NCBI GenBank assembly: GCA_003255025.1
Contig: QANY01000291.1
Coordinates: 558,001-622,000, forward strand
Direction: 5' to 3'
DNA length: 64,000 bases
Source: Datisca glomerata
Lineage: Eukaryota; Streptophyta; Magnoliopsida; Cucurbitales; Datiscaceae
A program made the position numbers and the translations under genes. The notes beneath the pieces were generated by a model. The model saw nothing but the letters and a program-made list of their open reading frames with translations. It searched no databases and was not told where the DNA came from. Positions 45,693-57,171 of the stretch are shown here, one piece after another; the first letter of the stretch is position 1; each line of letters starts with the position of its first letter.

Positions 45693-48600
45693 CTCGTGAA
45701 GTTATCTTTCTATAGCTTATTGCAGCTCTCTCTTTAGCTATGTCGCAGCCTCAACTCTCGTAGCTCTCTCTCACAGATTTCCCTCACATCTCTCTGTTTC
45801 TCTTGTCTGGTAGCTCTGTCTCGCACCTAGATCTCTCTTATAGCTCTCTCTCTCTCTCTCTGTCTCCTCTCCCTCTCTCAGTTCTGCATCACAGATTTGT
45901 TTCCCAACTCTCTCCCACTTTGATTTCACATCTCAGGACTAGAGGTGAGGTTTTTTTTTCCTTACGAGGTGGGTTTTAGTCTCAAATTCGTGTCTAATTT
46001 TTGTGGTTTTCGTCTGATTTTTTATGTTTTTTCTTAGGTTTGTCTGAGTTAATTGAGATCAGGCCAAGGATAGAGCTCGTGCTTTTCTGACTAATACCAT
46101 TTTATGGCTAAGTGAAACTACGGGTTTGCGTTCATGATTCTGAACATATAACTTTGCGATTCTAAAGCATCTTTTTCTGTTTCATATTTTTTCAAGAAGT
46201 TGCTTCTTGAAACTCCCTCCACTGCCCCATCTTAAACACCTTATTCTTGTACTCATACACTTGCCTTCTATCTTAGTTTTGATATAGTCGTTCTGTTTTA
46301 AACGGTATGATGACCTTGTTCAGGTTGACAGCAACACTAATGTATCTCATGTAAGGACTTCAAGGAAGTTACGTACTCTTTATCTATCATGGTGTAGAAA
46401 TTTGATTGGCGAGGCTGTAAGCTTAATTGTTTCCAGAGTTTGTATTCTTTCCATTTAGTTTCATTTTCTCATCGCATTTTTTTCTTTTTCTTGTTGATTG
46501 TTCAGTTTGAATATGATTAGTTAATTGGAAATCATAGCCTCTAATTTTTTCTATTTGTTCCTCTCTGGTTATATTTCTGACTATAAAAGGAGTTACTATG
46601 TTACTTGTCATTCCATTTCTTACTTGAAGTTATTGATCTAGTCTATTAAAATGCTCAAACTTGGTTTGCCCAATTTTGTTTTATATCAACACATGTTTAT
46701 CAGATAAGATAGTTAGTCAGTTTTTTGACTTGGCATTAGATCATAAATTGACACTTATACTGAATTGGTCTAGTATGAGTAACAGTTTGCACTTCTCTAA
46801 TAAAGATTTAGTGTTATAATGACAGATACGTAGGACGGGAAATGATTTTTTTAAGCACCATTCGCAGACTAAACCCATGTGCCTAAAAATAGTTTAGCCA
46901 AAGAATCTTGGATAGAACATTATGTTTGCAGACTAAACTCCATGGATTGGCGGCTCATCCATTTATATTAGGGATAATTGATAACGATTCACGTTAGTAG
47001 GAATCCTGCCCTTCTGCAAGCTTACAATGATGGCAGAAATGTAGCTTTTCTATATCATTAATAGTATTGTATAACTTCTCTAAATCTGTCAATCCTTTTC
47101 GTTAGTAACTTTGCTATATCATTAATAGTATTATATAACTTCTGTAATTTGAATTATAGTAATAGTTGGGCTGTGAATATTTAGTGTTGCAGTGATCGTA
47201 TTTCTTCTTTGCAGCTCCAAACTCTTGTATTAGAAACAGAGAGGACGGATAGCCTTAAAGTTCTTCAGGTGACTGATTTAACTTACTTTTGAAAATTATG
47301 AACTGCTTCATATAACCAAGTTCATCCAATCCCTTTTCAGGGTACTGATTTATCCTTTCTATACTAAAAAAAAGGTAAAATGTCCTGCTATTCTAATAAT
47401 TAATATGCCATTTTAGCTAAGGTTAGTCAATATGACTCAAAGGAGATTATCACAAAGCCAAACACTTGTTTCTTATCCTTGATTAGGTTTTTTCATTGCA
47501 TATTAAGAAATGGCTTATACATGAGATAAATTTTATTGTTTTTAGACATCTTTGCTTTTTTAATTGGATATAGAGAAATAGTTTTTCATCTTTTTATTGA
47601 ATCTACCCAGCTTGCTTCTTTGACTTTTTGAGTTAGATTTTCTCTTGTTGAATGATTAACTGAGTAAAATGATGAATATATACAAGATATAGGGTATTGG
47701 TGATGTTCGTTTGATTTGAAATTAGAATAAATGCTAAATTTTTTAAACCTTTCACTTGCATGCACTTGGAGTTTCTAACCGAGAATTGCACAATTTCTTA
47801 TTAATGGTGTTTCTTCTTTATCGTTATTGTTTTTACTATGTTTAATGGAAGGGGGCTGATAAATTTCTGTAGTTACCATGATTGAAATGTTGGGGGGTAT
47901 ATGGTGTTCGAACTTACTAAGGATTGCATCATCTCTGATTAATGGTTTTTCCTCTTTGTTTGGTTTGACTCTCTTTAGTGGAAAATGGTTGATAAATGTT
48001 TGTAGTTACTATGATTGAAATAGTGGGTATATGATGTTCAAACTTTTATGTTGAACATTATATATTGTTTGTGTAAAGATAAATTTGTTTAACGTCCTCT
48101 AACTAGCTTAATATTTGAAAAATCTTCTGTAAAAATCATATATAGTAGGTTTATAAGTGGACATTGAACTACAACAATTATTCTGTCCATCGAGGTCACA
48201 GCAAATACTTATTAACTCAGGTGGGTGCATCATTTCACATAGTGATGAGAATGAGATACTCTTGGGCTATGCAAACTGTTTTTTGAAAAATCTCAGGATT
48301 GATTTGAGTTGATGGAAATATTTTTGGAGATTCTGGGTTGTTATCATGCTAGTGGGCTGGATGGGATGGGTTAATTGTGCTTCTTACTTTGTTAGGGTAA
48401 TTCCACTTAAGGGACCTACATGGCTAAAGGTCATAGTTTTTTGTCTTCCATATATTATTTTTGTAGTTATTCTTTTTGGTTCTACCCATTGTTTGTAAAT
48501 GTCTCATAGAGTGCAAAAGATTGAATTGAAGGAGCAAAAGCCAAATTGGATTTTTGGGGTGGGGAGCAAAAGCTCATAAATAAGTGTTGAGTGATGATTT

Positions 48601-49361
48601 GTTCTTGTACGTTAGGTTTATTAATCATTAATTTTCGTGTGTTATTAATCATTAATAATTTTTTTACTCTATTTATTTTTTTTAGTCATATTATATTGAA
48701 TAGTATATTTTTTCACACTATTTTCTAGATTCAGTTTGTATAAATGAATTTCTTATTTTTCTAGATTGTTTAAAAATCTACAGTTATAATTATACTTCAA
48801 AACAATGTCAACAGAAGCAAGCAAGCCACATGTTGCCTCGACATCAGTTTCTGAAACTTCATAATTAGATTTGGAGTCATACTAGATTTTAATCCTTCGC
48901 TTAGGATATTACTTTTACTTTTTCTATGTAAAAATCAATNGCAAGAATAAGTAATATAAAAAAAAACTTATAATAATAAGATGTTGCACATCATAAGCAT
49001 AAAAATGCTACTCTTTGACAGCGTTTAAAAATGCTATGGTAAGTTTTTACTATTTGTTTATAAATGCTATTATTTGTCTACCATAGCATTGAAAAAATGC
49101 TATGGTAAGTCTGTCATAGAATTGAAAAATGTTATGGTAGGTCTGCCAGGCGTTGAAAAAAATGTTCAGCAAATCTTTAACAACATTGAAAAAAGCATAT
49201 GATAAAAAAATGTTATAAAAAGAGTTTTGATAGCAGAGAAAAAGCGGTATGGTAGGGTCAGATTTTTAATAACGTTGGCAAACATATCGTTTAAAAAATT
49301 ACTATGAAAACGCTACGATGGCGTTTTTTGGCCGCTATCGTAGCATTTTTTTGTTATAGTG
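45408..49361 (+). mobile_element. CACTA transposon inserted in EPV-B (CACTA-1)
   Basis: A 3954 bp element. The left end is CATTACAACAAATATCTGCT; the right end read inward is CACTATAACAAAAAAATGCT. It is flanked by the 3 bp duplication GTA (45405-45407, 49362-49364). The right subterminal 350 bp repeats AAAATGCTATGGTA-type motifs in both orientations, as transposase-binding arrays do in CACTA elements. No transposase is seen. Exon-like pieces with GT/AG borders occur at about 46323-46350 and 47215-47267. The sister EPV-B copy at 39732 is uninterrupted. One N at 48940. Confidence 0.85.
45652..45682. repeat. CT microsatellite in CACTA-1
   Basis: A run of CT dinucleotides within a pyrimidine-rich 45.55-45.9 kb segment. 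CACTA-2 has a corresponding GA-rich segment at 32.1-32.56 kb on the opposite strand. Confidence 0.9.
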
Positions 49362-49364
49362 GTA

Positions 49365-50008
49365 ATTCTAAAAAAAGAAAATATTAAGTCTAATAATAAC
49401 AATATCGCAAGCCTTTCGCAAACCCTTGAAAAAATCAATAAGGCTAAAGGAAAGGAAAAAGAAGTTACCTTACAGGAACTTCAGAAAGAAATTAAAAATA
49501 TTAAAATTGAAATAAAAAAATTAAAAAATCAAACACAGAAATAAAAGAAGAATTAAACCTTTTGAAAATAGAGAGTTTAATTAAGAATCAGGAATCTAGT
49601 GAACTAGAAGAATCTAGTAAATTTTTAATTTCTGATAATGAGGTTGAAGAACCTATTATCAACAATCAAGATGATGATAACTTCATCCAAATTCTTAATC
49701 ATGTCAAAATCAAGAAATGGCACATAATGATTAAAATTATAATTCAAGATTTTGTTTTCACTATAATGGCTCTTGTTGATTCAAGAGCAGGTTTGAATTG
49801 TATGCAAAAAGGACTCGTCCCAACCAAGTACTTCAAGAAGACAAAAGAATCTTTATCATCTACCAATGGTACTCGGATGCATATCAATTACAAAATTCTC
49901 AAAGTTCATAGGTCCCAAGACAATGTATATTTCAAAGCATCAATTGTCTTAGTAAAAAATATGACTGAAAAAATTATTTTAGGTTTACCACAGAGTATGA
50001 TGGGATAA
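49365..50008 (+). pseudogene. EPV-B pre-protease linker and protease
   Basis: After CACTA-1 the viral sequence resumes with a lysine/glutamate-rich, coiled-coil-like linker (frame 49359-49544) and the protease frame 49562-50008. In the latter TIMALVDSRAGLNCMQKGLV shows the aspartic protease motif with Gly changed to Arg (DSRA for the usual DSGA), followed by VPTKYFKKTKESLSS and ASIVLVKNMTEKIILGLP. The change at the glycine beside the catalytic Asp would be expected to disable it. It should cleave the viral polyprotein. Confidence 0.75.
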
Positions 50009-50640
50009 TTATTTATCTCTTAGACGAACCTGTAAAATTCAAAAAAAAATTCTCACAATGAGAAATTGAACACTCTAAAACAAAATTTTGTTTTCAAATC
50101 CATAAATTTTATTTCTCATAAAGAAAAACATTTGTGTTTTCTGCAAAGAGAAATAAAATTCAGAAGAATTGAAGAATAGCTTCAAATTCCTACTCTTTAA
50201 GATCAAATTAAAATCTTTAAACAAGGAGTTCATCGTCTAGTGATTAATTATAAGTCTCTTAATAATATTTTATGATGGATAAAATATCCAATACCAAATA
50301 AAAGAGACTTAAACGAAAGACTTAGACATAATGATGTAGTCTCTAAGATTGGCTTAAATCTGGATTTTGGCAAAACCAGATAAATAATATTATTAAATAC
50401 AAAATTACATTTATTAGTTATAAAATAATGCCATTTAACCCTAAAAATGCTCCAAGTACAATAAACAAAACTTTCAACCAACTCACTGAATTTTTTATTG
50501 TCTACATTATTAATATTCTTATTAGACAATACTGAATGAATTTCTTGATTGTTTACATTAGTGAATATGTTAAACAATACCAAAAACACTTTAAATTTTT
50601 TACCAAGATAATAAAATAAAATAGTTTAGTTATCTTTGCA
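50009..50640 (+). pseudogene. EPV-B reverse transcriptase, eroded
   Basis: Blocks HRLVINYKSLNNIL and IKYPIPNKRDLNERLRHNDV are legible. The catalytic region near 50490-50525 reads FIVYIINILI, so the YxDD aspartates are lost. About half of the RT length seen in relatives is present; internal parts are missing. It leads into thumb/RNase H remnants. Confidence 0.65.
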
Positions 50641-50939
50641 AGAAGAATCAAATTGTTACAATCTAAGAATAAATTAACTATAAATCAAATCATACAATTT
50701 GCTTTGATTCAAAGATGCCTTTTAAAAATTAACTATAAATCTGCAAAATGTGTTTTGGATGGAAAAAAATTACTTCCAAACAAATTCTTGCTAGGTAGCA
50801 GCCTATTCTCAGCACTTTTAATTGCAATGTTTAATTTGTTAATAATCCAATTCATGACCTTCTTTCTTATAAATTTATGCAGAAAATCATTCCAAGATTC
50901 TACAGGAATTTGAGAATTCTGACTTACTAGAATACGAAA
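50641..50939 (+). pseudogene. EPV-B RNase H C-terminal remnant
   Basis: The frame 50653-50913 carries the remnant KINYKSAKCVLDGKKLLPNK, corresponding to the late RNase H region; the closing motif continues in other frames (NNPIHDLLSYKF). The N-terminal catalytic part of RNase H is deleted. It is contiguous with the AlkB-like segment, with an unbroken-looking linker between. Confidence 0.55.
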
Positions 50940-51360
50940 AGATAGAACTCAGATACCCAATCAAAATACTTTTAAAATCAAAAGGCTCAATGGCAGGGCA
51001 GCTATTTTTTTATCAAAATCTCCATTCATTAATTATGGTCATGATGAATTTGAAAATCTAAGAAATGACTAGATTGATGAATTTGATAAAATCTTAGAAG
51101 ATGTTGGGTTGAAGCATGACTTCAATGCAACATTAATTCAACGGTACGAAAAAAGGTGAAAAATAGGTTTTCACAAAGATAATGAAATATGTTATGATAA
51201 TAGAGAAATTTTAACTATGAATCTTTTAAGACAAGCAATATTTAAAATTGATAATAAAGAAATTTTGGTACTAGAAGGAACTTTATTCACCATGTTTGAC
51301 TGATTTCAAAAAAGTAGTAGAGTCCTTAACTAAAAGAATTAGTATCACTTTCAGAAAATA
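50940..51360 (+). pseudogene. AlkB-like 2-oxoglutarate/Fe(II) dioxygenase domain in EPV-B
   Basis: One frame (with stops) reads SPFINYGHDEFENLRN, EFDKILEDVGLKHDFNATLI, then QRYEKR, KIGFHKDNEICYDNREILTM and AIFKIDNKEILVLEGTLFTM. A +1 shift then leads to KRISITFR (51335-51355). The order matches the AlkB family: iron-binding H-x-D (HKD, 51172-51180), the NREILTMNL block, and the final R-x5-R (RISITFR) that holds 2-oxoglutarate. The distal iron-binding His is not visible; the frameshift falls there. In-frame stops lie at 51070-51072, 51157-51159 and 51301-51303. AlkB enzymes remove alkyl groups from nucleic acids. Flexiviruses carry such domains in their replicases. Position: after RNase H and before ORF2. 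It is absent from EPV-A and from the EPV-B minus copy. Identification is by motif recall, not database search. Confidence 0.72.
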
Positions 51361-52600
51361 TGTAAAAATGATGAGTGGTTTAATAATAGAAGAGTTTTCG
51401 GCTCAACAATTGATCTTTAAAGCCCAAATCAATGAGGAGTCCTCTACTCCAAACCAAGTCCAATCAGCAATATTTGGGTCCATCAGACACAGTTACCAAT
51501 CAACCCTGGTCAACCAATTTGACCCAATTACTCAACCTTTTAATTCTCAATCATTCAATCAACCAATCACAAAATACAAAGAATCATCCCAATATTTCAG
51601 AAAAATCTCCAGTGAAAAGCTCTTTCATATTGAGCCTCCATTGGCTCACTTGAAAGAACCTGCTGAAATAGAAAAATCTTATTTCCTTCAAAATTTCCAT
51701 TTCATCTCTGGCCACAGAGACAAAAATCTCAGTTTCTACAGAGACATCCTCTTAGAAACAAAATTCATAAAAATTAGGCCAACAAAGAATTCTGAAGGAA
51801 AGACCATTTATCATTCCTTCAACATTCTCAGAATCATGACCATAGAGGATTGAAAAATCCATCCTTCAGCTTTCAAAATACTTATAAACAAAAAACAATT
51901 AATTATTTTGATTATATTGATACTTGGCACAAGATTTGCTTGCATCAAAATAGTGATTTTTCTCACTTTTAGTTCTTGAATTTTGATACCAATTTCAAAA
52001 TTGATTTTTCAAATTGGTTCTTACAATAGTGATTCATTCATGGTGTTACCTTAGAATCTTTTTCAATCAATTTTCAGCAAGCTTTTAATTTATTTCTGGA
52101 AATACACGAACATTCACCAATTGAAGTTTCTTTTCCCCAAATACTTTGCTTTTCAAATAAATATAAAATACCTTAGATTTTAAAATGGAAATATTCAATT
52201 AAGAATGGAATGCTCACTAGAGAATATCATGTTAAATGGTGGGATAATTTCTACACCTAAAAAATTATTGCCTCCATTAACCACGAATTCACAAATGTCC
52301 ATCCTAACCTAAAATTGATCAACCCTTTTACCCAAGCTTCATTAAAAATTAATGAGCCAATTAACCTAGCTCTATAAATGAAAAAATCCAGTTCAAATTT
52401 ATCTAAACCAAAGGTCGCAAAGCCTAAATCGAAATTGGAGAAAGAATTAATCCAAAACATATTTCTCCTTTTGGAAGACAATGACAAATCTGACTCTAAA
52501 TTATCTGAAGAGTCAAGATACTAATCATCCAGAAAGGTTACTCTTCAGCAATTGAAGGACCCATTTGATAATATCAATATCAATAATGATGAATAAGTTT
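51361..52600 (+). pseudogene. EPV-B ORF2 (long copy)
   Basis: The frame 51296-51853 gives the N-terminal half: a linker rich in Q/S/N, then FHIEPPLAHLKEPAEIEKSY, NLSFYRDILLETKFIKIRPT and YHSFNILRIMTIED. After stops, the second half shows LFLEIHEHSPIEVSF near 52090-52135, the REYHVKWWDNF block (about 52220-52250) and a lysine-rich C-terminus. The same protein follows RNase H in the EPV-B minus copy and in EPV-A, so it is an ancestral ORF rather than a local oddity. No known domain recognised. Reading frames are broken. Confidence 0.6.
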
Positions 52601-52979
52601 AGATCAATCGATGAATAAATCAAAGAATTCACCCTTGGCAAAATGCCAATGTTTGAACAAAATCAAATAATCAAAGTAATTCTGAAGATGTATAATGTGA
52701 CATCTCAGTACAATGCAACGGTCATAATGATCTTTATGGAAAAAAATTATCAATAGCACTAGTCACAATGCAACGGTCATAATGATCTTTATGACAAGAA
52801 ATTATCAATATCACTAGTCACAATGACTTTTGCAGACAGCTCCAAAATCAACAATCAAAGCACAAAAATCCAAGATAGCAATTATCAAGGAATCCAATGT
52901 ACAACAATTTCATTGACATTTCAACAACAGCAATCATGACAAAACAATTATGAAGACATGAAAACCGAGATAACAATTA

Positions 52980-53488
52980 TCGAGGAATCTTTACATTTTA
53001 TCTTCTTCTGTAATAATTGTACTAGTTGTCAAATAATTATGCAACTATTTATGTTTTTTTACTATTTCTAGTAAAAAGTAGACAAAAATAGAAATGTAAA
53101 ATATTTTTACTTTTGTAGAACAAAATAATTTAGGTAAGTGATAGGTTCCTGGTGAACTCCACTTTACTTGGTTATAAGTAGGCAGTCTTCACTCATTTGT
53201 TACTCAAAACTCGCTTTCAACTCTTAACTATTTTAGAGCAAAACTGGTTTTTGAGAACAAAACTTTCTTCCTCCCTCTTCTGTAAATCTTTCTTCTTCTT
53301 CTTTTTTCAACATTAAATAGTGAGCGGGAGCACTATTTAATTGTTGCCAATAAAAGTTATTTGTGTAAGTATTTAATCTTACACCTTAATACAGCTTTAA
53401 CTATTTTTGTGTCTAACTATTACATCTTAATTCCTCCTCTCCAACTACTTTGATTTATGCTTGATTCTGTGTCTTTTGGTATCAAAAC
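52980..53488 (+). promoter_or_regulatory. EPV-B second promoter, leader and primer-binding site
   Basis: A diverged copy of 41290-41795: TATA-like TATAAGTA at 53173-53180, AATAAA near 53349, and a primer-binding site TGGTATCAAAAC at 53477-53488 (two mismatches to the tRNA complement). It closes a unit starting at the site at 41784; without CACTA-1 the unit is about 7.74 kb, near a caulimovirid genome length. Confidence 0.7.
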
Positions 53489-53576
53489 CAAACCTGGTGG
53501 GGAGATTTACTAGTTACTTAATTATCCGCTTAATTAATCTGCTCACCGTCTATTATGGCCAGTTATTGTTATTATT

Positions 53577-53700
53577 GTTACTTAAATGATATATAGAAGT
53601 AGTACAGAGAAATAATCAATTATAAAAATAACTAGCCACTTAGGCAGATAGTGAGATTTGGGTGAAGCTAATAAAGAAATAAAAGGATCTACAGTGAAGA
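53577..53700 (-). pseudogene. Inverted scrap of EPV-B leader downstream region
   Basis: On the minus strand it matches the sequence just after the primer-binding site at 41930-41990 (CCACTTAGGCAGATAGTGAG here versus the CTCCGCCCAAGTGGC region there). It is the last EPV-B piece before unrelated sequence. Confidence 0.6.
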
Positions 53701-55217
53701 AAATATCATTTAAAATGTGAGGACAACTTGTTAAGACATTTTATGAGTTCTAAAGCATCATGGTAGACCATATAAGATAGTCATATGCAACATCACAAAC
53801 CTCCAAACCCAAAGCATCGCTGAACCACACTTTTATGGAACTAGGTATCAATAACGTGTATGTGTTGTTAAAACGCGGTCTTGTATTATTCAATTAAAAG
53901 TAGTACAGAAACAATTAATTAAACAAACAATCACTAGTAATAGAATCAATTTGAGCCTATCAATTAGTATATGTCTTCTGATATCCTCACTTAATATCAA
54001 AAGTCATATATTAAAATAATGTCTTGTTTTCCATTATTTAATTACTTATGAAGGTAATTCTAGAATTATAAATAAAATTAAGGATAAATTTGAGAAACTC
54101 AATAATCACTCAATATTATAAAAAAAAATAAAGTTGTAAATTAGACTTATAAATAAAATTGTTTTATAATAAAGTTGGAATTGGACTTATAAGTAAAAAA
54201 ATGGAATTGGAATTATAGATAAAATTAAGGATAAATTTGAGAAACTTATTAATATCATTCAATATTTGTTGTTTCGGAATTTGATTTCGTTTTTAAAATT
54301 TGTTTCCTTAATTTTCGTGTGGTTCCCTTTGATTTGTTTCTTACGGGCTTACGTCTCCTTTTTCAAACTAAAAAAAAAAATTGAACTCTAAAAATTTTCT
54401 TTATTTTTTGGTATTTAAAAAATAATGAAATCTAAGTCAAGATACTTCACATTTAGATTTAGCCTACATTGTATTTTATTTGATTCGTTCGTTTTGTATT
54501 TTGTATTTATAGTCATTTATGATTTTTAGTGGGTAGTTATTAATTTTGAGTTTATAATATTTTCCTTTTTTGTTAGTGTGAGATCTATATACATTTAATA
54601 CTATTAAATGTGCTACGATACATGTGATTTATAATTATCTAATTTGAATAATTAATATTTAATTTTATGATATAGTCATTTATTTAGATATTACAATCAT
54701 AATTTTAAAAAAGAATAATAGAATTGATAAACTCTAGATTATAGTTTAAATAATCCTACTGCTTCAGCAATATAAGTAAGATTACATCATATTACATATC
54801 TCTCTCTCTCTCTCACACACACACACATATATGTATATATATATATATATATATTAGTTAGCCTTAAATTAGAGGTTATTTTATAGATTTGCTCCGTTAA
54901 ATAAAATTTTATGTTTAGTGCTCCTTAGATTAGTAACACTAACACATGAAATGATAATAAATAACAACGAAGAAAAAGGTTCAATAGAAAAAAAAACACA
55001 ATATATAACTTGAGCTGAGAGAGTTTATGTTAGTTAGCACTAAAATATTTTTTGGGGCATTGAATGTCTAATTTATTAAGTAAATTTATTCATGCATGAC
55101 CTTTCAAGTTCTAAGAACCTCTAGATTTATAGAAATAGTGAGATTGATATTCTAGATTTAAATAGGACAGAAAAATATTTTAAGTTTTAAGACTAGAAAT
55201 AAGTATTTACGTTATTC
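53701..55217. other. AT-rich intergenic stretch
   Basis: No gene seen. A compound microsatellite lies at 54799-54854. AAGGATAAATTTGAGAAACT occurs twice (near 54080 and 54228), with GGAATTGGA...TATAAATAAAATT variants between, a small local duplication. Confidence 0.5.
54799..54854. repeat. Compound microsatellite (TC)n-(AC)n-(AT)n
   Basis: Runs of TC, then AC, then AT dinucleotides in direct succession. Confidence 0.95.
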
Positions 55218-56193
55218 TTGGAGGATAATCCAGACAAAAAATATAAAGTGGGGAAAATTATAGCCGTTACACAACATTTTTTATTTTATATATCGGTTGA
55301 TGTTAATCAACTGACTTATGGAGAAGAAAGAGATTCAGGCTTTGGAGGTGTTCTGGATGTGTCTGAAACTGATTCAGGCTTTTTCTTCTTCAAATTCTTT
55401 TCTGGAGAAGAAAGAGATCAGATACTTCGAAGAGGGCCCTGGTACATGCTTGGAAAACCACTTTTTCTTAAAACCTGGACTGCTTCTTTGAAACTCACTA
55501 AAGAGGAAATGAACCACATTCCTATTTGGATCAAAATATGGAATATCCCACCGGTTATGTGGACTAACAGAGGCATCAGTAGTATTGCAAGTATACTTGG
55601 TAAACCACTATTCACTGATGTTATTACTGCAAAAGGATCTAAAATGTCCTTTGCCCGAGTATGCATTGAGATTGATATCTCAACTAATTTACCCAAGGAG
55701 ATTGATATTGATTTAGCTGATATGGGGATTGAGGATGCTAAGTTAAAGGTGGAATATCTTGGAGTTCCTAAGAGGTGTCAAATGTGCAAAACCTTTGGTC
55801 ATGACTGCTCCCTAAAACCTGAAGAAAGATAAGCAACATGGACCACCAGAGAAGAAAATCCAGAGACATGAGTGGGTCCAAGTGGCTAATAAGGGTAAAC
55901 AAAAGGCTAGTGAAGATCATATCATTAACCTTCCTGATAGTCTTGAAGAGGAGGATATCCTGGTTCACATGGACATGGAGGGCTCCACTTCAGGACAAGC
56001 AGAATGTTCTGAAATTGAGATTGCTCAAATACAAGCTCCAGAGGATCTAGTTCTATCTAATCCTCTTATGCCCTGCCCTCAAGTTTCAGATACTTTACAG
56101 CTAGATCAAGATGCTAAAAAAGATGCACCAGCTGAGTCTCCTAATCCCGATAGTAAGACAGAGTGTTCTAGCTTAAGCTCAAGACAAAAGTAG
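55218..56193 (+). pseudogene. LINE ORF1 (nucleic-acid-binding gag-like protein)
   Basis: The frame 55218-55832 encodes the ORF1 domain of plant L1 elements (DUF4283 type). It has GFFFFKFFSGEERDQILRRG with PWYMLGKPLFLKTW, IPIWIKIWNIPPVMWTNRGI, and a C-terminal knuckle CQMCKTFGHDC. It continues in another frame (55882-56193) as an acidic tail after a shift near 55830. The true N-terminus is not visible: the first codon of the open frame is TTG and no ATG fits, so the 5' end may be truncated. In the element, ORF1 binds the RNA in the transposition particle. Confidence 0.8.
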
Positions 56194-56276
56194 AGGAATA
56201 GACAGAAACTGGCTAAGCTTAAGGCTAAGAATGAGAAGTTGGTGAGACTTTCACCACCTACTAAACCTTGTTTTTA

Positions 56277-57171
56277 ATGAGTAACCTAGTTGTATGGAAT
56301 GTAAGGGGCTTTAATAGGCCTCATAAACATTCAGAAGTAGACAGTTGTGTAAGGATTATGATCTAAAATTCTGTGGTGTGGTTGAAATAGAGTCATATTC
56401 AAACATTTCTCTAGAATTGTGCAGTCTACTTTTCCTCATTGGAGCTATATTATAACTATATGCTGTTGATTCGTCTGGCAGAATATGGATAGCTTATGAT
56501 GCTGATATTTTTTTGTCAATGTCCTGTTTAATTCTTCACAGCTAACTCACTGTCTAGTGAAGAAGCATGTTTCTACAGAAGTTTTTCTTTGCTCTATAGT
56601 GTATACTCATAATGATGCTGCTAGCAGAAGAAGTTTATGGAAGGACCTTCTCACTGTTAACCAAACTTGGCTAGTCTGTGGAGATTTTAATGAAATTCTC
56701 CACCCCAGTGAGAAAGTAGGGGATAAGGCAACCTGGGATGAAGGGATGAAAGAGTTTGCTACCTGTACTACTAGTCTTGAACTTCATGATCTTAACTATA
56801 GTGGTCATCACCTCACTTGGTGGAACCACCAATCTGGAGAGGGGAGTATAAGAACCAAGATTGATAGAACTTTGGTGAATGATACATGGCATACTTCCTT
56901 CCCTAGTTCAACTGTATTTTTTTAGATCCTGGGCTATCTGACCATAGCCCAGCTATAATTAAGATGCTCCCATCTATCCTCAAGAAGGCTTCTCCTTTCA
57001 GATTTTACAAATTCTGGACTGAGATTGAGGGTTTCTTAGATGTTGTGCAAGAGGCTTGGAGCATTCAAGTTCAAGGAACTTCTATGTTCAAGGTTCAGCA
57101 AAAACTGATCTCTATTAAAAAAAGCCCTTAAACTGTTTAATGGAAATCAGTGCAATGATATTTCTAAAAGA
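56277..57171 (+). pseudogene. LINE ORF2 endonuclease part
   Basis: ATG at 56277 starts SNLVVWNVRGFNRPHKH, the first motif of the L1 APE-type endonuclease. Frames shift near 56340-56560. The frame 56557-56925 continues with WLVCGDFNEILHPSEKVG, GHHLTWWNHQSGEGSIRTKI and DRTLVNDTWH, then DPGLSDHSPAIIKM in a further frame. These are the GDFN and SDHSP motifs of the nuclease active site. At least three frame breaks make it inactive. The enzyme would nick target DNA to prime reverse transcription. Confidence 0.85.

Noticed and set aside
50248..50589. 113-codon minus-strand frame
   Set aside because: Antisense of the eroded EPV-B RT; no domain of its own.
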